From Catonia carolina (taxonomy: Eukaryota; Arthropoda; Insecta; Hemiptera; Achilidae): a stretch of DNA of 64,000 nucleotides. Under the pieces are notes generated by a model that saw only the letters and a list, made by a program, of their open reading frames with translations, had not been told where the DNA came from and searched no databases. Both the position numbers and the translations under genes were made by a program. The stretch lies in contig JAQMRL010000008.1 of the NCBI GenBank assembly GCA_035578175.1, positions 64,667,541 through 64,731,540 on the forward strand, read 5' to 3'. Shown in pieces: positions 63,175 to 64,000 of the stretch (position 1 is its first letter; each line of letters begins with the position of its first letter).

Positions 63175-64000
63175 CGAGGTGTGGATATTAAATAACGAGA
63201 CTGACGTAAAAAATTGTATTTTTATTTTATACATAATCACTTATTGTCACCTTAAATATAAACTCCTTCTCTATCCCTACAACGCTCCATGCGAATTTTC
63301 CATTGTTGGAAACAGTGCTGGAAGTCATCTTCTGTAAGCTCCTTCAGGACACGTGCCGCTCAAAAATGTTTGAAATGGAGCTCGCAAAAATGTTTGTACT
63401 GACACTTTGTACGTGATTGAAAATGACCCAAATTTTTGGAAACGATAATAACATGTGATGAAACGTAATTTTTTACTTATGATCCGGAAACGAAGCACCA
63501 ATCCATGCACTGGAAGAGCCAAACTTCACCGAGAGCCAAAAAAGCTCGAATGAGCAAGTCAAAATTTAAAGCAATGATGATTGACTTTTTTATATCCATG
63601 GGATTGTGTACCTTCACTGGGTTCTTGAAGGTCAAACAATTAATCAATATTACTACCTTGAGATACTTTCTAAACTACTTCAAAGAGTACGGAAAAACGC
63701 CCCGAAATGTGGAATGACAAATCATGGGTTCTCCACCAAGACAATGCGCCAGTTCATTCCGCGTTATCTGTCAAGAGGTTCCTACCCAAGAACAGCATCT
63801 CAGTGTTAGAACATCCACCTTATTCACCAGATCTTGCACCATGTGACTTCTACCTGTTCCCTAAGGTAAAATCTGCATTAAAAGGGACAAGATTTGAGTC
63901 TGTGGAAGCTGTAAAAGAGAAAACGGCACGTGTCCTGAAGGAACTGACAGAAGATGACTTCCAGGACTGTTTCCAACAATGGAAAATTCGCATGGAGCGT
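63175..64000 (+). mobile_element. Fold-back mariner, copy 2 (runs off the window)
   Basis: It begins after TA with CGAGGTGTGGATATTAAATA. Bases 63175-63360 are the reverse complement of the family's own 3' end (terminal repeat, 3' UTR and coding sequence for the C-terminus, as can be seen against 40295-40478 and 63925-64000). At 63360/63361 the sequence switches to transposase sense sequence ENDPNFWKR. This inverted arm is ~186 bp, shorter than the ~232 bp arm of copy 1, and the switch point is different. Confidence 0.85.
63361..64000 (+). pseudogene. mariner (DD34D) transposase, C-terminal part, copy 2
   Basis: VIENDPNFWK, ITCDET (first Asp), KKARMSKSKFKAMMIDFFIS, then after a frameshift near 63715 WVLHQDNAPVHSALS (second Asp), HPPYSPDLAPCDFYLFPKVK (third Asp, 34 residues after the second) and RFESVEAVKEKTARVLKELT, with the C-terminus cut by the window end. 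It lacks the stop before PDLAP found in copy 1. It is still dead because of the frameshift and the missing N-terminus. Confidence 0.87.

Noticed and set aside
1..64000. CRISPR array, phage-type or bacterial operon system
   Set aside because: No regularly spaced identical repeats with unique spacers, no ribosome-binding-site-led gene strings, and all recognisable proteins are eukaryotic or from eukaryotic transposons.

Overview
This 64 kb window is AT-rich eukaryotic DNA, almost certainly from an insect. The evidence is a methuselah-type receptor, jockey and RTE-like non-LTR retrotransposons, mariner, pogo/Tigger, P-type and Helitron-type DNA elements, and tRNA-headed SINEs. A hemipteran is my guess from the general look of the SINEs, at low confidence. 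I see no prokaryotic gene organisation, no operons, no CRISPR array and no structural RNA gene that is not part of a SINE.

Host genes are sparse. The only complete one is an uninterrupted methuselah-like class B GPCR (18414-19994, +). The 5' coding exon of a protein phosphatase 4 catalytic subunit lies at 45343-45583 (+); its later exons are not visible here. A promoter-like block at 57898-58132 combines a canonical three-unit heat-shock element, a TATA box, a TCAGT initiator and a possible 5' splice donor, but has no recognisable gene behind it.

The rest is a layered transposon landscape. (a) Jockey-type reverse transcriptases lie at 8.6-9.6, 30.8-32.5, 47.2-48.0, 53.3-54.5 and 58.3-59.1 kb. 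(b) RTE-like reverse-transcriptase remnants lie at 3.3, 5.2-6.8, 28.5, 38-39.5, 41.3, 42.5-43.9, 52.4, 55.2-55.9 and 62.9 kb. (c) A repeat with the architecture of non-autonomous Helentrons (5' subterminal inverted repeat, internal ~200 bp units, 3' stem-loop and T-run) has about nine copies. Two of them split RTE reading frames, and one copy is itself split by an RTE 3' end. (d) A ~400 bp SINE with a 5' mini-hairpin and an (AAC)n tail (family B) has eight copies, several with clear target-site duplications. (e) There are three tRNA-like SINE groups. (f) DNA transposons include a P-type element with a THAP-domain remnant and an exact 8 bp duplication, a TTAA-flanked element just upstream of the receptor gene, Tigger-like elements at 34.2-36.3, 50.1-51.3 and 61.0-61.6 kb, and several mariner/Tc1 remnants. 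Two of the mariners carry an inverted copy of their own 3' end in place of their 5' half.

The observations most worth following are two non-LTR insertions with very long target-site duplications (93 and 71 bp, each about 4-6% diverged), the two fold-back mariners with different junctions, the Helentron-like family with two alternative 5' heads, the P/THAP element, and the orphan heat-shock-type promoter. I found nothing that I would call a new multi-gene system. All comparisons were made by eye, so boundaries are generally good to a few bases where duplications are quoted and to tens of bases elsewhere.
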